A stretch of 31,693 bases of DNA, from positions 1 to 31,693 of the forward strand of contig JBHIFE010000003.1 of assembly GCA_046760985.1 (NCBI GenBank), written 5' to 3'. The stretch comes from JBHIFE01 sp046760985. GTDB lineage: Bacteria; Chloroflexota; Dehalococcoidia; Dehalococcoidales; RBG-16-60-22. Both the position numbers and the translations under genes were made by a program. This document shows, piece after piece, positions 1 through 8,308 of the stretch; position 1 is the stretch's first letter, and each line of letters begins with the position of its first letter. Under the pieces are notes generated by a model. The model had not been told where the DNA came from. It saw only the letters and a list, made by a program, of their open reading frames with translations, and did no database searches.

Positions 1-429
1 TACATGGCAATAAAGCTAGGCACCATTGAAGGCACCTTCTGGGATACCGGAGGCACAGATGATATGAAGTTCTACGAGGTTATAGACTACGCAATTATGC
101 CGGGATGGTGTCCAGCCCAGCATCAGGAGATATTTATCAACCTTGATAAGTGGAATGCCCTGACGGAGTGGCAGCAGGACCGCATTGAGGAAGTCTTCAT
201 GCCTAACTACTTCAAGACCAGCCGGCTACACAATGATGGAGTAAAGGACGCACTAGCCGCTATTGTTGACTATGGCGGCGAGATCATAACTCTATCTGAT
301 GATGAGGTAGCCAGGATGCGCGTCAAAGTAGTAGAGGAAGTGTGGCCTGGCGTCGCCGAACTGTCAGCACGTAATGCCCAGGGAGTTGAGCTCTGGAAGG
401 AATTCCTTAGAGATGTAGGTCGGCTATAA
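1..429 (+). CDS. TRAP transporter substrate-binding protein, C-terminal part
   Basis: This is the C-terminal end of a periplasmic solute-binding protein of the DctP/TAXI-like TRAP class; the frame is open at the left window edge, so the true start lies outside. The visible part runs about 140 residues and ends in the amphipathic helices usual for this fold, after a segment reading WALTEWQQD-like (residues 50-58 of the visible part) where DctP proteins place a 'W..L....Q..I' helix. It is followed on the same strand by a small and a large TRAP permease, which is the main support for the call. The family binds organic acids (C4-dicarboxylates, hydroxyacids, sulfonates) and hands them to the membrane pair for sodium-driven import. 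The ligand cannot be read from this fragment. Confidence 0.8.
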   Translation, partial: YMAIKLGTIEGTFWDTGGTDDMKFYEVIDYAIMPGWCPAQHQEIFINLDKWNALTEWQQDRIEEVFMPNYFKTSRLHNDGVKDALAAIVDYGGEIITLSDDEVARMRVKVVEEVWPGVAELSARNAQGVELWKEFLRDVGRL

Positions 430-476
430 CCCGGAGCAAAAGAGGAGGGCGTATTAACCCAACTTAGGCAGAAAGA

Positions 477-986
477 ATGAAGGTCTGGAACAAGGCAGGG
501 CAAGCGATTGATTTTACGAATGAATGGCTGGGGAGGGTCGGCTGGTTGCTCATCCTCTACATGATGAGCTTTGGACTATATGATGTAATAATGAGGTACC
601 TGTTCAACAGCCCCTCCCTGTGGATTTGGCTAACGCTTCAGTTCGCTATGGTCGCCCTTGCTTGCGTTGGTGGGGGATACGCCCTCCTCTATGGCGCTTT
701 TGTCAAGTTAGACCTCATTTATGGTCGCCTTCCCCCGCGGGTCAAAGCGATTCTCGATATACTCACCTTCGTTTTCACCTTTCTGTATTGCTATGTATTG
801 ATATGGAAAGGGATAGAGGCAGCTCACGCGTCTTTTGTTATGCGTCAGATGACACCCACCGCAATTCGGTTGCCTCTCTATCACCTCAAGTCACTGATAC
901 CTCTGGGGGCTTCTGCCCTCCTGCTGGTGGCAATTAAAAAATTTGTCTTAGACGTACGGATAGTAATTGGGAAAGAAAGCGGGTAG
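477..986 (+). CDS. dctQ: TRAP transporter small permease (DctQ-type)
   Basis: A 169-residue membrane protein with four predicted helices at about residues 21-43, 52-74, 91-112 and 137-156, the size and layout of the DctQ subunit. DctQ pairs with DctM and helps dock the binding protein. The ATG at 477 is the first possible start, because an in-frame stop lies at 465. A strong AGAGGAGG stands about 27 bases upstream, too far to serve this ATG well, so initiation may be weak or translationally coupled to the binding-protein gene, which ends at 429. Gene order binding protein-DctQ-DctM is typical. Membrane topology was judged by eye from hydrophobic stretches. Confidence 0.85.
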   Translation: MKVWNKAGQAIDFTNEWLGRVGWLLILYMMSFGLYDVIMRYLFNSPSLWIWLTLQFAMVALACVGGGYALLYGAFVKLDLIYGRLPPRVKAILDILTFVFTFLYCYVLIWKGIEAAHASFVMRQMTPTAIRLPLYHLKSLIPLGASALLLVAIKKFVLDVRIVIGKESG

Positions 987-1074
987 CCCAAGCCAGGCTC
1001 TTTGACGTTACCAAAGGTGAGTGACAAGGGTAGTGACATTGAGTAACCAAAGCCTAAAAAGAGAAGATTTCAAG

Positions 1075-1101
1075 CCCTTTACCTTCAAATAAGGTGAAGG
1101 G
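1075..1101 (+). other. Hairpin between dctQ and dctM
   Basis: A 9-bp stem (1075-1083 with 1093-1101, one G-U pair) with a 9-base loop lies in the 163-base gap between the two permease genes and is followed by an AT-rich stretch rather than a clean T-run. It could act as a processing or partial-attenuation site that sets different levels of the subunits. This role is inferred; only the inverted repeat is seen. Confidence 0.45.
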
Positions 1102-1149
1102 ATTTATATATTTATTTATAGATTTTAAATTTAGTGGAGACATGCCAGA

Positions 1150-2475
1150 TTGAGTGTTGAGCTTATCACTGTCCTAATGTTTGTGTGTCTCTTTGGTTCC
1201 TTGTTTATGGGGCTACCTGTCGCTCTTGGTTTGGGCGGCACTGCAGTTCTATTTGCTCTGCTGATGACTCCCCGGACTCTGTTAGCTGCTCCTAGTGCCT
1301 TTTTCTATACCCCGTGGCAGGCAGTCGTGGTAACCGTCCCCATGTTTATTTTTATGGGGAATCTGGTCCGATATTCGGGTATCGCCGATGCCGCCTATGA
1401 TATGGGGTACAAGTTGATCGGTGGTCTCGGTGGTGGTCTAGCAATGGGAACAGTTGTTGTCTGCACCTTCTTTGCCGCTATTACCGGGATAACACCACCA
1501 GCTACCATTACCATGGGGCTAATTGCCATCCCCTCCATGTTAAAGCATAAATACCATAAGACGATAGCTATAGGCTCAGTGGGGGCAGGGGGAGCGCTAG
1601 GAGCTCTCATTCCTCCCAGCGTCCCCTTTATTTTCTATGGCGTCATAGCCAAGGAATCAATAGGGGCTCTATTTATGGGTGGGGTCATGCCCGGGCTGCT
1701 GCTGTCTAGTTTATATTTAACCTACATTGGCATAAGGTGCAAGCTGCAGCCACACATGGGTCCGCCGATACCACCGGAAGAGAAGGTCGCCTGGGGAGAG
1801 AGAATTAAGTCAGTTACTGCCATTTGGCCATTCCTAGTCCTTATCTTTCTCGTTCTTGGGGTAATCTGGATGGGGGTGGCTACGCCAAAAGAGGCTGCCT
1901 GCTTTGGGGCTGGTGGCGCCCTCCTCATTAATGCCATATACCGCCGACTCACCTGGCCGGTACTCAAAGACTCACTAGCCACCACCGTCAAGCTTACCGC
2001 TATGGGCGTGTGGATTTTGATTGGAGCCAACCTCTTTGTCAATGTCTTTAGCGCTTTAGGCTGTCAAGACCTGGTAACCTCAACCGTTCTGGCAATGCCC
2101 GGGGGCAGGTGGGGTATCCTGATTATGATGATGGTCGTTATCCTGATACTTGGCTGTGTTATGGATGACTGGGCGATAATAATGTTAGTCACTCCCCTGT
2201 ATGTGCCGATAATTACCGCCCTGGGCTTTAGCAAACTCTGGTTTGGCATCATTTTCATCGTCAATATCCAGATTGCCTATCTGTCACCCCCCTTTGGTTT
2301 TGTTCTGTTCTGGTTGAAAGGTATTGTGCCGCCAGGGGTAACTATGGGAGATATTTACCGCTCAATCTTCCCCTTTACCATCCTTCAATTAATTGGTTTG
2401 ACCTTATGTATAATATTCCCCCAGATAGGGATGTGGCTTCCCGGCACGATGATTAAGAAGCCAGTAGGAGGATAG
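1150..2475 (+). CDS. dctM: TRAP transporter large permease (DctM-type)
   Basis: A 441-residue, very hydrophobic protein of the DctM family, the ion-coupled transport subunit of TRAP systems; length fits the usual 425-450. Family-like features include the N-terminal run MFVCLFGSLFMGLPVALGLG (residues 9-28), the GxITPPATITMG-type loop near residue 115 and the segment 'GALIPPSVPFIFYG' near residue 150. The start is a TTG at 1150 with GGAGA at 1136-1140, nine bases upstream. An ATG at 1142 is in another frame and stops after three codons. The unusual 163-base gap after dctQ holds a hairpin. With the other two genes it forms a complete importer for an organic anion; the substrate is unknown but the downstream genes suggest a hydroxy- or oxo-acid. 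Confidence 0.93.
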   Translation: MSVELITVLMFVCLFGSLFMGLPVALGLGGTAVLFALLMTPRTLLAAPSAFFYTPWQAVVVTVPMFIFMGNLVRYSGIADAAYDMGYKLIGGLGGGLAMGTVVVCTFFAAITGITPPATITMGLIAIPSMLKHKYHKTIAIGSVGAGGALGALIPPSVPFIFYGVIAKESIGALFMGGVMPGLLLSSLYLTYIGIRCKLQPHMGPPIPPEEKVAWGERIKSVTAIWPFLVLIFLVLGVIWMGVATPKEAACFGAGGALLINAIYRRLTWPVLKDSLATTVKLTAMGVWILIGANLFVNVFSALGCQDLVTSTVLAMPGGRWGILIMMMVVILILGCVMDDWAIIMLVTPLYVPIITALGFSKLWFGIIFIVNIQIAYLSPPFGFVLFWLKGIVPPGVTMGDIYRSIFPFTILQLIGLTLCIIFPQIGMWLPGTMIKKPVGG

Positions 2476-2522
2476 TTAAGTAGTGCCAGTAGTAAATCAA
2501 CATATTAGTTACTTGTAGATGT

Positions 2523-2551
2523 TTGACAGTATCAGAAGTAAGGAGTATGAT
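2523..2551 (+). promoter_or_regulatory. Sigma-70-type promoter for the kinase-comA-kor operon
   Basis: A perfect TTGACA (2523-2528) is followed after 17 bases by TATGAT (2546-2551), five of six consensus bases. It lies in the gap after dctM and would start transcription near 2558, giving a leader of about 65 bases. The leader contains a small hairpin, TAGTGG (2585-2590) with CCACTA (2598-2603). The next six genes follow on the same strand with short or no gaps. Confidence 0.7.
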
Positions 2552-2621
2552 TTCCAATGGATACGCCGAGGTCGGGTAGTAGTGTAGTGGCGGGACACCA
2601 CTAAGTAAGGTTCACCAAGCA

Positions 2622-3617
2622 ATGCAAGAATTATATAAACGTGCTGTTCAAATTGTTAAGGCGAAGTTCGGCTTGGTCTCAAATAAGCGGGATTTGATAT
2701 TTAACCCCGAGTTTTTTGAGAATCGCCAACTTATCCAGTGTTTGCTGACCGATATATACCAAGTTAATGATATTCCCTTCAATAAAGACCTGGATGCCTA
2801 CGTTTATGTTTATGATGTTGACGATATCCCATTAACTGTTGCCATAACCGACAGAGAAGTGCGAGTGGTGGGCAATATTAGCCAGCTTGATGCGCAGATG
2901 ACAGATAGGCGATACAGTCTTTTTGGTAACCTGGGGCTTTTCTTTAGATATTCCTTGGCTACCTTGGAGCGATACCACGATATTTTTAGTTTCCATGCTT
3001 CGGCAATGTATATCCCCGATGAAGATGAGCTTCTTCTCCTGGTAGGTGGTCCCGGGGCAGGTAAGACATGTTTGCTGCTAGAGGGTTTAAATCGGGGATA
3101 TCAGATGTTCAGCACCGAGATGACCCACATCAAGTTTGAAGGGGATAAATGCCTCTTTTTTAAGGGCTCACTTATTGATAATGTGCGCATCGGTAATTTC
3201 GTTTGCGATTTTCCCACTGTACCCCAGTTGCTGAATTTAGAGTTGCCCAAGGTTAAGGATATATGGAACACCAAGGTGACCATTGATTTGCATAGCAAAA
3301 CAACCAGTGAGGATATTCTGGTCAATCCCAAGGTAACCTTAATTTTTCCCAAAATAGAAGAGGGGCGCGACGAGGCTATTTTTGGGGATATTACGGATAA
3401 GCGGAAGTTAACCAAGCTACTTTTTGATAATGCCACCGAAAAAATTGCTGGCACAGTTCTTCTCTACGATACCATCCCGATAGGCTGTTTGGATAATCCT
3501 TATCTTATGCAGAAGCGGCTGAGGGCGATGGAAAAATTCGTCTCCGGCGAGATTTTCAAAATCGAGAGAGCTAAAACAGTCTTAGCTAGTCCAACAACTT
3601 GTATGAAGGAGGTGTGA
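2622..3617 (+). CDS. HprK-like P-loop kinase of unknown target
   Basis: A 331-residue protein with a clear Walker A motif GGPGAGKT (residues 142-149) preceded by FHASA (124-128). That His-x-Ser spacing before a P-loop recalls the HPr kinase/phosphorylase C-terminal fold and the wider group of HprK-related kinases. The first ~110 residues are a separate mixed domain I do not recognise. Real HprK proteins carry a signature HGxxLD...xGVLxxGxSGxGKSE; here the serine/glutamate after the lysine is replaced by T-C, so classic HPr phosphorylation is doubtful. The gene is first in the operon, one base before comA, which suggests that it regulates or supplies phosphate chemistry for that pathway. A role is inferred from position only. 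Confidence 0.6.
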   Translation: MQELYKRAVQIVKAKFGLVSNKRDLIFNPEFFENRQLIQCLLTDIYQVNDIPFNKDLDAYVYVYDVDDIPLTVAITDREVRVVGNISQLDAQMTDRRYSLFGNLGLFFRYSLATLERYHDIFSFHASAMYIPDEDELLLLVGGPGAGKTCLLLEGLNRGYQMFSTEMTHIKFEGDKCLFFKGSLIDNVRIGNFVCDFPTVPQLLNLELPKVKDIWNTKVTIDLHSKTTSEDILVNPKVTLIFPKIEEGRDEAIFGDITDKRKLTKLLFDNATEKIAGTVLLYDTIPIGCLDNPYLMQKRLRAMEKFVSGEIFKIERAKTVLASPTTCMKEV

Positions 3618-3618
3618 T

Positions 3619-4413
3619 ATGACTAAAGCATGGGAAGGATATGTCCCAATTCCGGTCAAGGAGAGGACTACCAAGCCGCGGACTTCAGGCTATACCATGG
3701 TCATTGAGAAAGGCTTGGGTCTTAATGCGACTAGGGACTTGATGAACACGGCTGCCGATTATATTGATGCGGTCAAGAATACGTTTGGCACGGCGGCATT
3801 CTTGGATGAGAAGCTGATTAAAGAGAAGATCGAGATAATAAAGGGAGCCGGGGTTGACGTCTATCCCGGTGGCACCTTCCTTGAGGCAGCGGTAGCTCAA
3901 GGTGTCTATGATAAATATCTGGAAAGGTGTAAGCAGCTTGGATTTACAGCTATAGAGGTCTCTGACGGAACCATCGAAATACCCAAGGAGCTGCGCAAAG
4001 AGATAATTATCAAAGCCCTAGATAAGGGTTTCAAGGTAATCTCAGAAGTAGGCAAGAAAGACCCGAAGGATGACCCACCTTTACCGGTGAAGCTAGACTT
4101 AATCAGGTTTGACCTATCACTGGGGGCTTTTAAAGTTATTGTAGAAGCGCGGGAAGCCAGTAAGGGTGTAGGCATCTACGATGCTACCGGAGCGGTAAAG
4201 GAATCTGAAGTAGATGATATTGTCGCCGGGGTTGATGATGTTAATGACCTGATTTGGGAAGCAGCCTTGAAGAACCAGCAATTATTCCTCATCCGAAAAT
4301 TTGGTCCCAATGTTAACATTGGCAATGTACCCCCTGAGGATATCCTAGCTCTAGAAGCACTAAGGTGCGGGCTACGCGGAGACACCTTAAAAGCAGCAGT
4401 AGCCAAGCTCTAG
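3619..4413 (+). CDS. comA: Phosphosulfolactate synthase family protein (ComA-like)
   Basis: A 264-residue TIM-barrel protein of the ComA family, which adds sulfite to phosphoenolpyruvate to give (2R)-phospho-3-sulfolactate, first step of one coenzyme M route. Family landmarks occur in order: EKG (30-32), DYID with K53 (47-53), YPGGT (82-86), IEVSDG (112-117), SEVGKK (142-147), VEARE (175-179), NQQ before the KFG motif (219-229) and GLRGD (251-255). Length matches archaeal ComA. AGGAGGTG just before the ATG is a strong ribosome site. No comB (phosphatase) or comDE is visible, so this is unlikely to be a full CoM pathway here. Neighbours (oxoacid oxidoreductase, ComC-like dehydrogenase, importer) favour sulfonate or related C3-acid metabolism. 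The family also includes relatives of unproven activity. Confidence 0.85.
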   Translation: MTKAWEGYVPIPVKERTTKPRTSGYTMVIEKGLGLNATRDLMNTAADYIDAVKNTFGTAAFLDEKLIKEKIEIIKGAGVDVYPGGTFLEAAVAQGVYDKYLERCKQLGFTAIEVSDGTIEIPKELRKEIIIKALDKGFKVISEVGKKDPKDDPPLPVKLDLIRFDLSLGAFKVIVEAREASKGVGIYDATGAVKESEVDDIVAGVDDVNDLIWEAALKNQQLFLIRKFGPNVNIGNVPPEDILALEALRCGLRGDTLKAAVAKL

Positions 4414-4440
4414 TTAACCTCAAGGAAAGGCAGGTATTTT

Positions 4441-4671
4441 ATGGTAAAAATTTACATTAATGAGGATTATTGCAAGGGCTGTAACTTGTGCATACATTTT
4501 TGCCCCAAAAATGTGTTCGAGACTTCAAGTAAGTTGAGTAAGCGCGGGTTCCCCATGCCGGCAATAGCCCATATAGAGGATTGTAATGCTTGCGGGGTAT
4601 GTGAGTTATTCTGCCCTGACTTCGCTATTGTGGTCGAAAAGGAGGAAAAGGAGGAAGTAGCCAAAAAATGA
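4441..4671 (+). CDS. 2-oxoacid:ferredoxin oxidoreductase, ferredoxin (delta) subunit
   Basis: A 76-residue protein with two [4Fe-4S] motifs, C11-x2-C14-x2-C17-x3-C21P and C48-x2-C51-x2-C54-x3-C58P, the classic 2[4Fe-4S] ferredoxin fold. As the first gene of the delta-alpha-beta-gamma set it passes electrons from the thiamine enzyme to soluble ferredoxin. A lysine/glutamate-rich tail (about residues 67-76) follows the second cluster. Its end overlaps the alpha-subunit start by four bases (ATGA at 4668), a sign of translational coupling. It starts with ATG shortly after an AGGAAAGGCAGG stretch. Confidence 0.92.
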   Translation: MVKIYINEDYCKGCNLCIHFCPKNVFETSSKLSKRGFPMPAIAHIEDCNACGVCELFCPDFAIVVEKEEKEEVAKK

Positions 4672-5858
4672 TATCTGATGTTGTAAAAGAGGGAGTATAT
4701 TTCGTTCAGGGGGACGAGGCATGTGCTGTGGGGGCAGTCGCTGCTGGCTGTCGATTCTCCTCCTATTACCCCATCACCCCAGCTAGTGAGATTGCTGAAG
4801 CTATAGCCGAGATGCTACCAAAGCTAAGAGGAATATCCATCCAGATGGAGGATGAGATTGGCTCAATGCATGCCGCTAATGGTGCCTCCATAGCTGGACT
4901 AAAGGCAATGACGCTTACCTCCGGTCCCGGGTGTAGCGTCCACCAAGATGGCTATGGCTGGGCAATCAAAAATGAGATACCAGTAGTCATTGTCGATGTC
5001 CAACGAGCCGGTCCGTGTAATGGCGTAGCTACTCTAGTTGGGCAGGGAGACCTTTATCAAGCCAAGTACGGAACTCATGGTGGTAATTATGAAATTATTG
5101 CCATCTCGCCGAGCACTATTCAAGAGACTTTTGACCTGGTAATTGAGGCGTTTAATCTCGCCGAAATATTCAGGAGCCCGGTTATATTCTTGATGGATGA
5201 GGTTATCGCCCACACCAGAGAAAAGTTAATTGTTCCACCATGGGAGGAGATAGAACCAAGAATTGTTGAGCGAGTAAGGCAACCCGGTGTGTCACCAGAG
5301 GAGTACAAATCTTTCGGGCATATGGACACCCCGGAGGCAACTTCAGTTCCCTTCCCGGCGGCGGGTGATGGTTATGGTTTATGCCTTTCTCCATACACTC
5401 ATAACTTAAAGGGTTATCCTTCAACCGCATTTCGGGATCAGGACCGCATGGCGAAGCGGTTGATTCATAAAATTCGCGCCAATACCGACAAACTAATAAA
5501 GTTTGAATCGGCATTCCTTGATGATGCCAAATCCGCGGTTGTTTCCTACGGATGTTCGGCAAGGTCGTCGCTAACTGCGGTAAAGAGGCTCAGAGAGGAA
5601 GGAGTAAAGATTGGCTTTTTCCGACTAATAACTATCTGGCCGTTCCTAGATAAGCAGATTTATGAATTAGCCGAGGCGATGGACACTCTTTATGTGGTGG
5701 AATGTAATCTGGACGGGCAGTTAGCCAGAGAAGTTCAGCGCGCCTCATTAGGCAAAGCCGAGGTAATACATATTGGTAAAGCGGGAGTTGAGATGCATAC
5801 ACCGGATGAAGTGATGGAAGTGATTAAAAAACATATGGCTGTAACTAGTAGGAGGTGA
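4668..5858 (+). CDS. korA: 2-oxoacid:ferredoxin oxidoreductase, alpha subunit
   Basis: A 396-residue subunit of the KorA/PorA type: YPITPAS (34-40) and QMEDE (59-63) belong to the pyrimidine-binding domain, and a C-terminal domain (about 285-395) matches the transketolase-C-like part. Together with the beta subunit it decarboxylates a 2-oxoacid, forms an acyl-CoA and reduces ferredoxin. The substrate-contact loops are unusual: where 2-oxoglutarate and branched-chain enzymes usually read SGPGFSLMxE and QRGGPSTGxPT, this protein has SGPGCSVHQD (85-94) and QRAGPCNGVAT (112-122). That points to a different or unassigned substrate. The gamma subunit is encoded separately rather than fused to alpha. 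Start ATG overlaps the ferredoxin gene. Confidence 0.92.
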   Translation: MISDVVKEGVYFVQGDEACAVGAVAAGCRFSSYYPITPASEIAEAIAEMLPKLRGISIQMEDEIGSMHAANGASIAGLKAMTLTSGPGCSVHQDGYGWAIKNEIPVVIVDVQRAGPCNGVATLVGQGDLYQAKYGTHGGNYEIIAISPSTIQETFDLVIEAFNLAEIFRSPVIFLMDEVIAHTREKLIVPPWEEIEPRIVERVRQPGVSPEEYKSFGHMDTPEATSVPFPAAGDGYGLCLSPYTHNLKGYPSTAFRDQDRMAKRLIHKIRANTDKLIKFESAFLDDAKSAVVSYGCSARSSLTAVKRLREEGVKIGFFRLITIWPFLDKQIYELAEAMDTLYVVECNLDGQLAREVQRASLGKAEVIHIGKAGVEMHTPDEVMEVIKKHMAVTSRR

Positions 5859-5862
5859 AACT

Positions 5863-6708
5863 GTGGTAACTGAGACAAAGGTACATCCGCTGGTTGAGAA
5901 GTACTTCAGAATTGACCGAATGCCTCACCTAGCCTGCCCAGGGTGTGGGATTGGGACAGTTATGAGGTATACCTTGATGGTTATTGATGAGTTAGGCATC
6001 GACCCGGTAAAGTTTACCTGGGTTACCGGTGTTGGCTGCAGCAGCAGACTCCCCTATGCTACCTGGAAGGGAGATTGTATTGATGCTACCCATGGCAGAC
6101 CACTAGCTATGGCAACCGGGCTTAAGTTAGCCCGACCCGATTTAACGGTGATGGTCTACACTGGAGATGGCGACTGTCTATCTATCGGGGGTAACCATTT
6201 CATCCACGCCTGTCGGCGGAACGTTCCCCTTACCGTAGTAATGTTCAATAACATGATATACGGCATGACCGGAGGACAGGTGGCACCAACTACCCCGGTG
6301 GGTGCTGAAACCCAGACCACCCCCTATGGTGGTATTGAAGACCCGTTTGACGGCTGTAAGCTAGCGGTAGCGGCAGGAGCAACATATGTTTGTCGTTGGA
6401 CTGCCTTCCAGCCCAAACGTATCATAACTTCCCTCAAGAAGGGACTCCAGAAGAACGGTCTTTCCTACATAGAGATTTTTACCCCTTGCCCCACTCAATT
6501 TGGCAGGTATATCCTCAAAATCGGCGACCCGGTAAAACTAGCTCTCTGGACTAAGCAAATGACGGTTGACTTAAAGAAGGCAGAGACAATGAGTCAGGAG
6601 GAGTTAAAGGACAAAATCATCGTTGGTGAGTACATTGATATTGAGAAACCCAGTCTGGTTGACCGGTATGCCGAAATGTTTGAGAAAGTCAAAGGAGTTA
6701 GTGCTTGA
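5863..6708 (+). CDS. korB: 2-oxoacid:ferredoxin oxidoreductase, beta (TPP-binding) subunit
   Basis: A 281-residue thiamine-pyrophosphate subunit. CPGCG (25-29) and GVGCSSR (56-62) are the conserved N-terminal motifs; GDGD (101-104) to NN (129-130) is the TPP/Mg signature, and MTGGQVAPTTP (135-145) is the usual following loop. In this family the beta subunit holds TPP at the alpha-beta interface and a [4Fe-4S] cluster ligated by the conserved cysteines. Start is GTG at 5863 with AGGAGGTG just upstream; four bases separate it from korA. The reading is complete, with no sign of damage. Which 2-oxoacid is used cannot be read from this subunit. Confidence 0.93.
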   Translation: MVTETKVHPLVEKYFRIDRMPHLACPGCGIGTVMRYTLMVIDELGIDPVKFTWVTGVGCSSRLPYATWKGDCIDATHGRPLAMATGLKLARPDLTVMVYTGDGDCLSIGGNHFIHACRRNVPLTVVMFNNMIYGMTGGQVAPTTPVGAETQTTPYGGIEDPFDGCKLAVAAGATYVCRWTAFQPKRIITSLKKGLQKNGLSYIEIFTPCPTQFGRYILKIGDPVKLALWTKQMTVDLKKAETMSQEELKDKIIVGEYIDIEKPSLVDRYAEMFEKVKGVSA

Positions 6709-6709
6709 G

Positions 6710-7276
6710 ATGAGAACAGAAATTAGGTTAGCTGGCTTTGGTGGACAGGGGCTAGTCTTAGCTGGAATAGTACTGGCTAGAGCTGCCGTCATGTATGCTG
6801 GTATGGAAGCGGTGCAAAGGCAATCCTATGGAACCGAGGCAAGGGGGGGAGCAAGCCGGTCAGAGGTTATAATCTCCGACCAAGTGATTGATTACCCCGG
6901 AGTCGTTTCAGGCAGAAATGACGTCTTGGTGGCTATGGGGGGAGCAGCGCTAACTAGGTATTTAAAGGACGTTAAACCGGGAGGGATGGTTATTTACGAT
7001 CCCGACCTAATCTTAGATGTGCCTAAAGATGTTGACGTTAAATTCTACGGAATTCGGGCAGCGAAACTCGCCGAAAATATAGGGACAAGAATTGTAGCCA
7101 ACATAGTTATGATCGGTGCCCTTACTGAATTAACTGGTGTCTTGCCTCTTGATGCAGTGAAAAAAGCGATCGCAAGTACCGTAAAGGCGGGAACCGAAGA
7201 GTTAAACCTGAAGGCTGTTGATGCTGGCGTTGCCGAAGCCAAGAGTTTGGCGGGAAAGGTGACTAAAGAGGTTTAG
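6710..7276 (+). CDS. korC: 2-oxoacid:ferredoxin oxidoreductase, gamma subunit
   Basis: A 188-residue gamma subunit. GFGGQG (9-14) is the typical CoA-binding-domain start, and QSYGTEARGG (38-47) is the second family motif. I start it at the ATG at 6710, which gives the usual N-terminus MRTEIRLAGFGGQG; GGAG at 6694-6697 stands 12 bases upstream. A GTG at 6701 would add three residues but sits too close to that site. The frame stays open much further upstream, inside korB, but the family alignment rules out that longer form. Its last four bases overlap the end of the opposite-strand dehydrogenase, so the two operons collide. Confidence 0.92.
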   Translation: MRTEIRLAGFGGQGLVLAGIVLARAAVMYAGMEAVQRQSYGTEARGGASRSEVIISDQVIDYPGVVSGRNDVLVAMGGAALTRYLKDVKPGGMVIYDPDLILDVPKDVDVKFYGIRAAKLAENIGTRIVANIVMIGALTELTGVLPLDAVKKAIASTVKAGTEELNLKAVDAGVAEAKSLAGKVTKEV

Positions 7277-8286
7277 CCCTCTAACGCGGAGAGTTGCTGC
7301 CAAAGCTTATCGTCTAACGAAATCCCCTCCCTCGTCCTTTTTGAGCGAGTCATTAGCTCTGGGTCACCAGGTAGATAAATCTGGCTAACTCCCGGAGCTT
7401 TCTTACTGGATCTGATTTGTTCCGCTAAACGCTCAACCCTTTTCAAGAATTCCTCAGAGCCGGCGAACATCTGAGGGTCAATGGCAATAAAAAGATCGCC
7501 TTTGGTGCAGATGTCTTCAGTATGTACCGTGCCTTTAACATCAGCTCCCACTGAAGCTCCAGCGAGGGCACCGGTCAAGACATCAATAGCGAAAGCCAGA
7601 CAATAACCCTTGGGACCAGCAATGGGGAGCAGGGAACCTTCCAGCGCTGCTGCCGGGTCTTCTGTGTCTGCCCCATCTTTATCAATTGCCCATCCCTTGG
7701 GTATTTTCTGTCCCTTCCGTGAGAACTCCAAAATTTTACCTCGGGCAACTACACTCGTTGCCAAATCAACTATAATAGGTTCGCCTTTGGCTGGAATCCC
7801 AATGCATATCGGGTTGGTACCAAGAATGGGCTCTGCCCCACCCGGGGGACTCATGGCTGGTTCAGTATTGGTAAAGGCGATGCCGATTGTCCCCCGCTTT
7901 GCTGCCTGCTCGGTATAGTAACCGAGAAAACCTATATGAGAAGCATTTCTTAGACTCACAATTCCGACACCAACATTGTGTGCTTTTTCTATGGCTAGAG
8001 CCATAGCTTTCATCGCCACAATCTGCCCGATGCTGTGCTTGGCATCCAATAATGCCATGGCTGGGGTTTCCCGAATAACGCTAACCTCAGTGCGGGGGTT
8101 TATTGTATTTTTCTCTATGCCCTTCATGATGCCCAGTAGGCGCATGATACCGTGGGAATCACGCCCTCTTAGGTTTGCCTCAACCAAATGGTCGGCAACC
8201 AGAGTAGCATCATTTTCCGTCACTCCAGCTGCTGTTAGGATTCTGACTGCCTTCTCCTTTAATTCCGTAGCAGTTACAACTTTCAT
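7273..8286 (-). CDS. LDH2/ComC-family NAD(P)-dependent 2-hydroxyacid dehydrogenase
   Basis: A 337-residue enzyme of the malate/L-lactate dehydrogenase type-2 family, unrelated in fold to ordinary Rossmann LDH. Hallmarks are GRDSHG (41-46), RNASHIGF with the catalytic histidine H117 (113-120), GTNP (156-159) and GPKGYCLA (224-231). The family oxidises malate, lactate, ureidoglycolate, or sulfolactate (ComC/SlcC). Substrate cannot be read with certainty, but the ComA-like protein nearby makes (R)-sulfolactate to sulfopyruvate an attractive option. ATG at 8286 has GGAGG close upstream, and the gene follows the acyl-CoA ligase by 22 bases, so they form a two-gene operon. Its end overlaps korC by four bases. 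Confidence 0.88.
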   Translation of the reverse strand: MKVVTATELKEKAVRILTAAGVTENDATLVADHLVEANLRGRDSHGIMRLLGIMKGIEKNTINPRTEVSVIRETPAMALLDAKHSIGQIVAMKAMALAIEKAHNVGVGIVSLRNASHIGFLGYYTEQAAKRGTIGIAFTNTEPAMSPPGGAEPILGTNPICIGIPAKGEPIIVDLATSVVARGKILEFSRKGQKIPKGWAIDKDGADTEDPAAALEGSLLPIAGPKGYCLAFAIDVLTGALAGASVGADVKGTVHTEDICTKGDLFIAIDPQMFAGSEEFLKRVERLAEQIRSSKKAPGVSQIYLPGDPELMTRSKRTREGISLDDKLWQQLSALEG

Positions 8287-8308
8287 GTCTTTCCTCCACG
8301 AGGTTTTT

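Noticed and set aside
620..937. 105-codon frame inside dctQ
   Set aside because: It shares the DNA of a clear membrane protein and is a shadow of its codon pattern.
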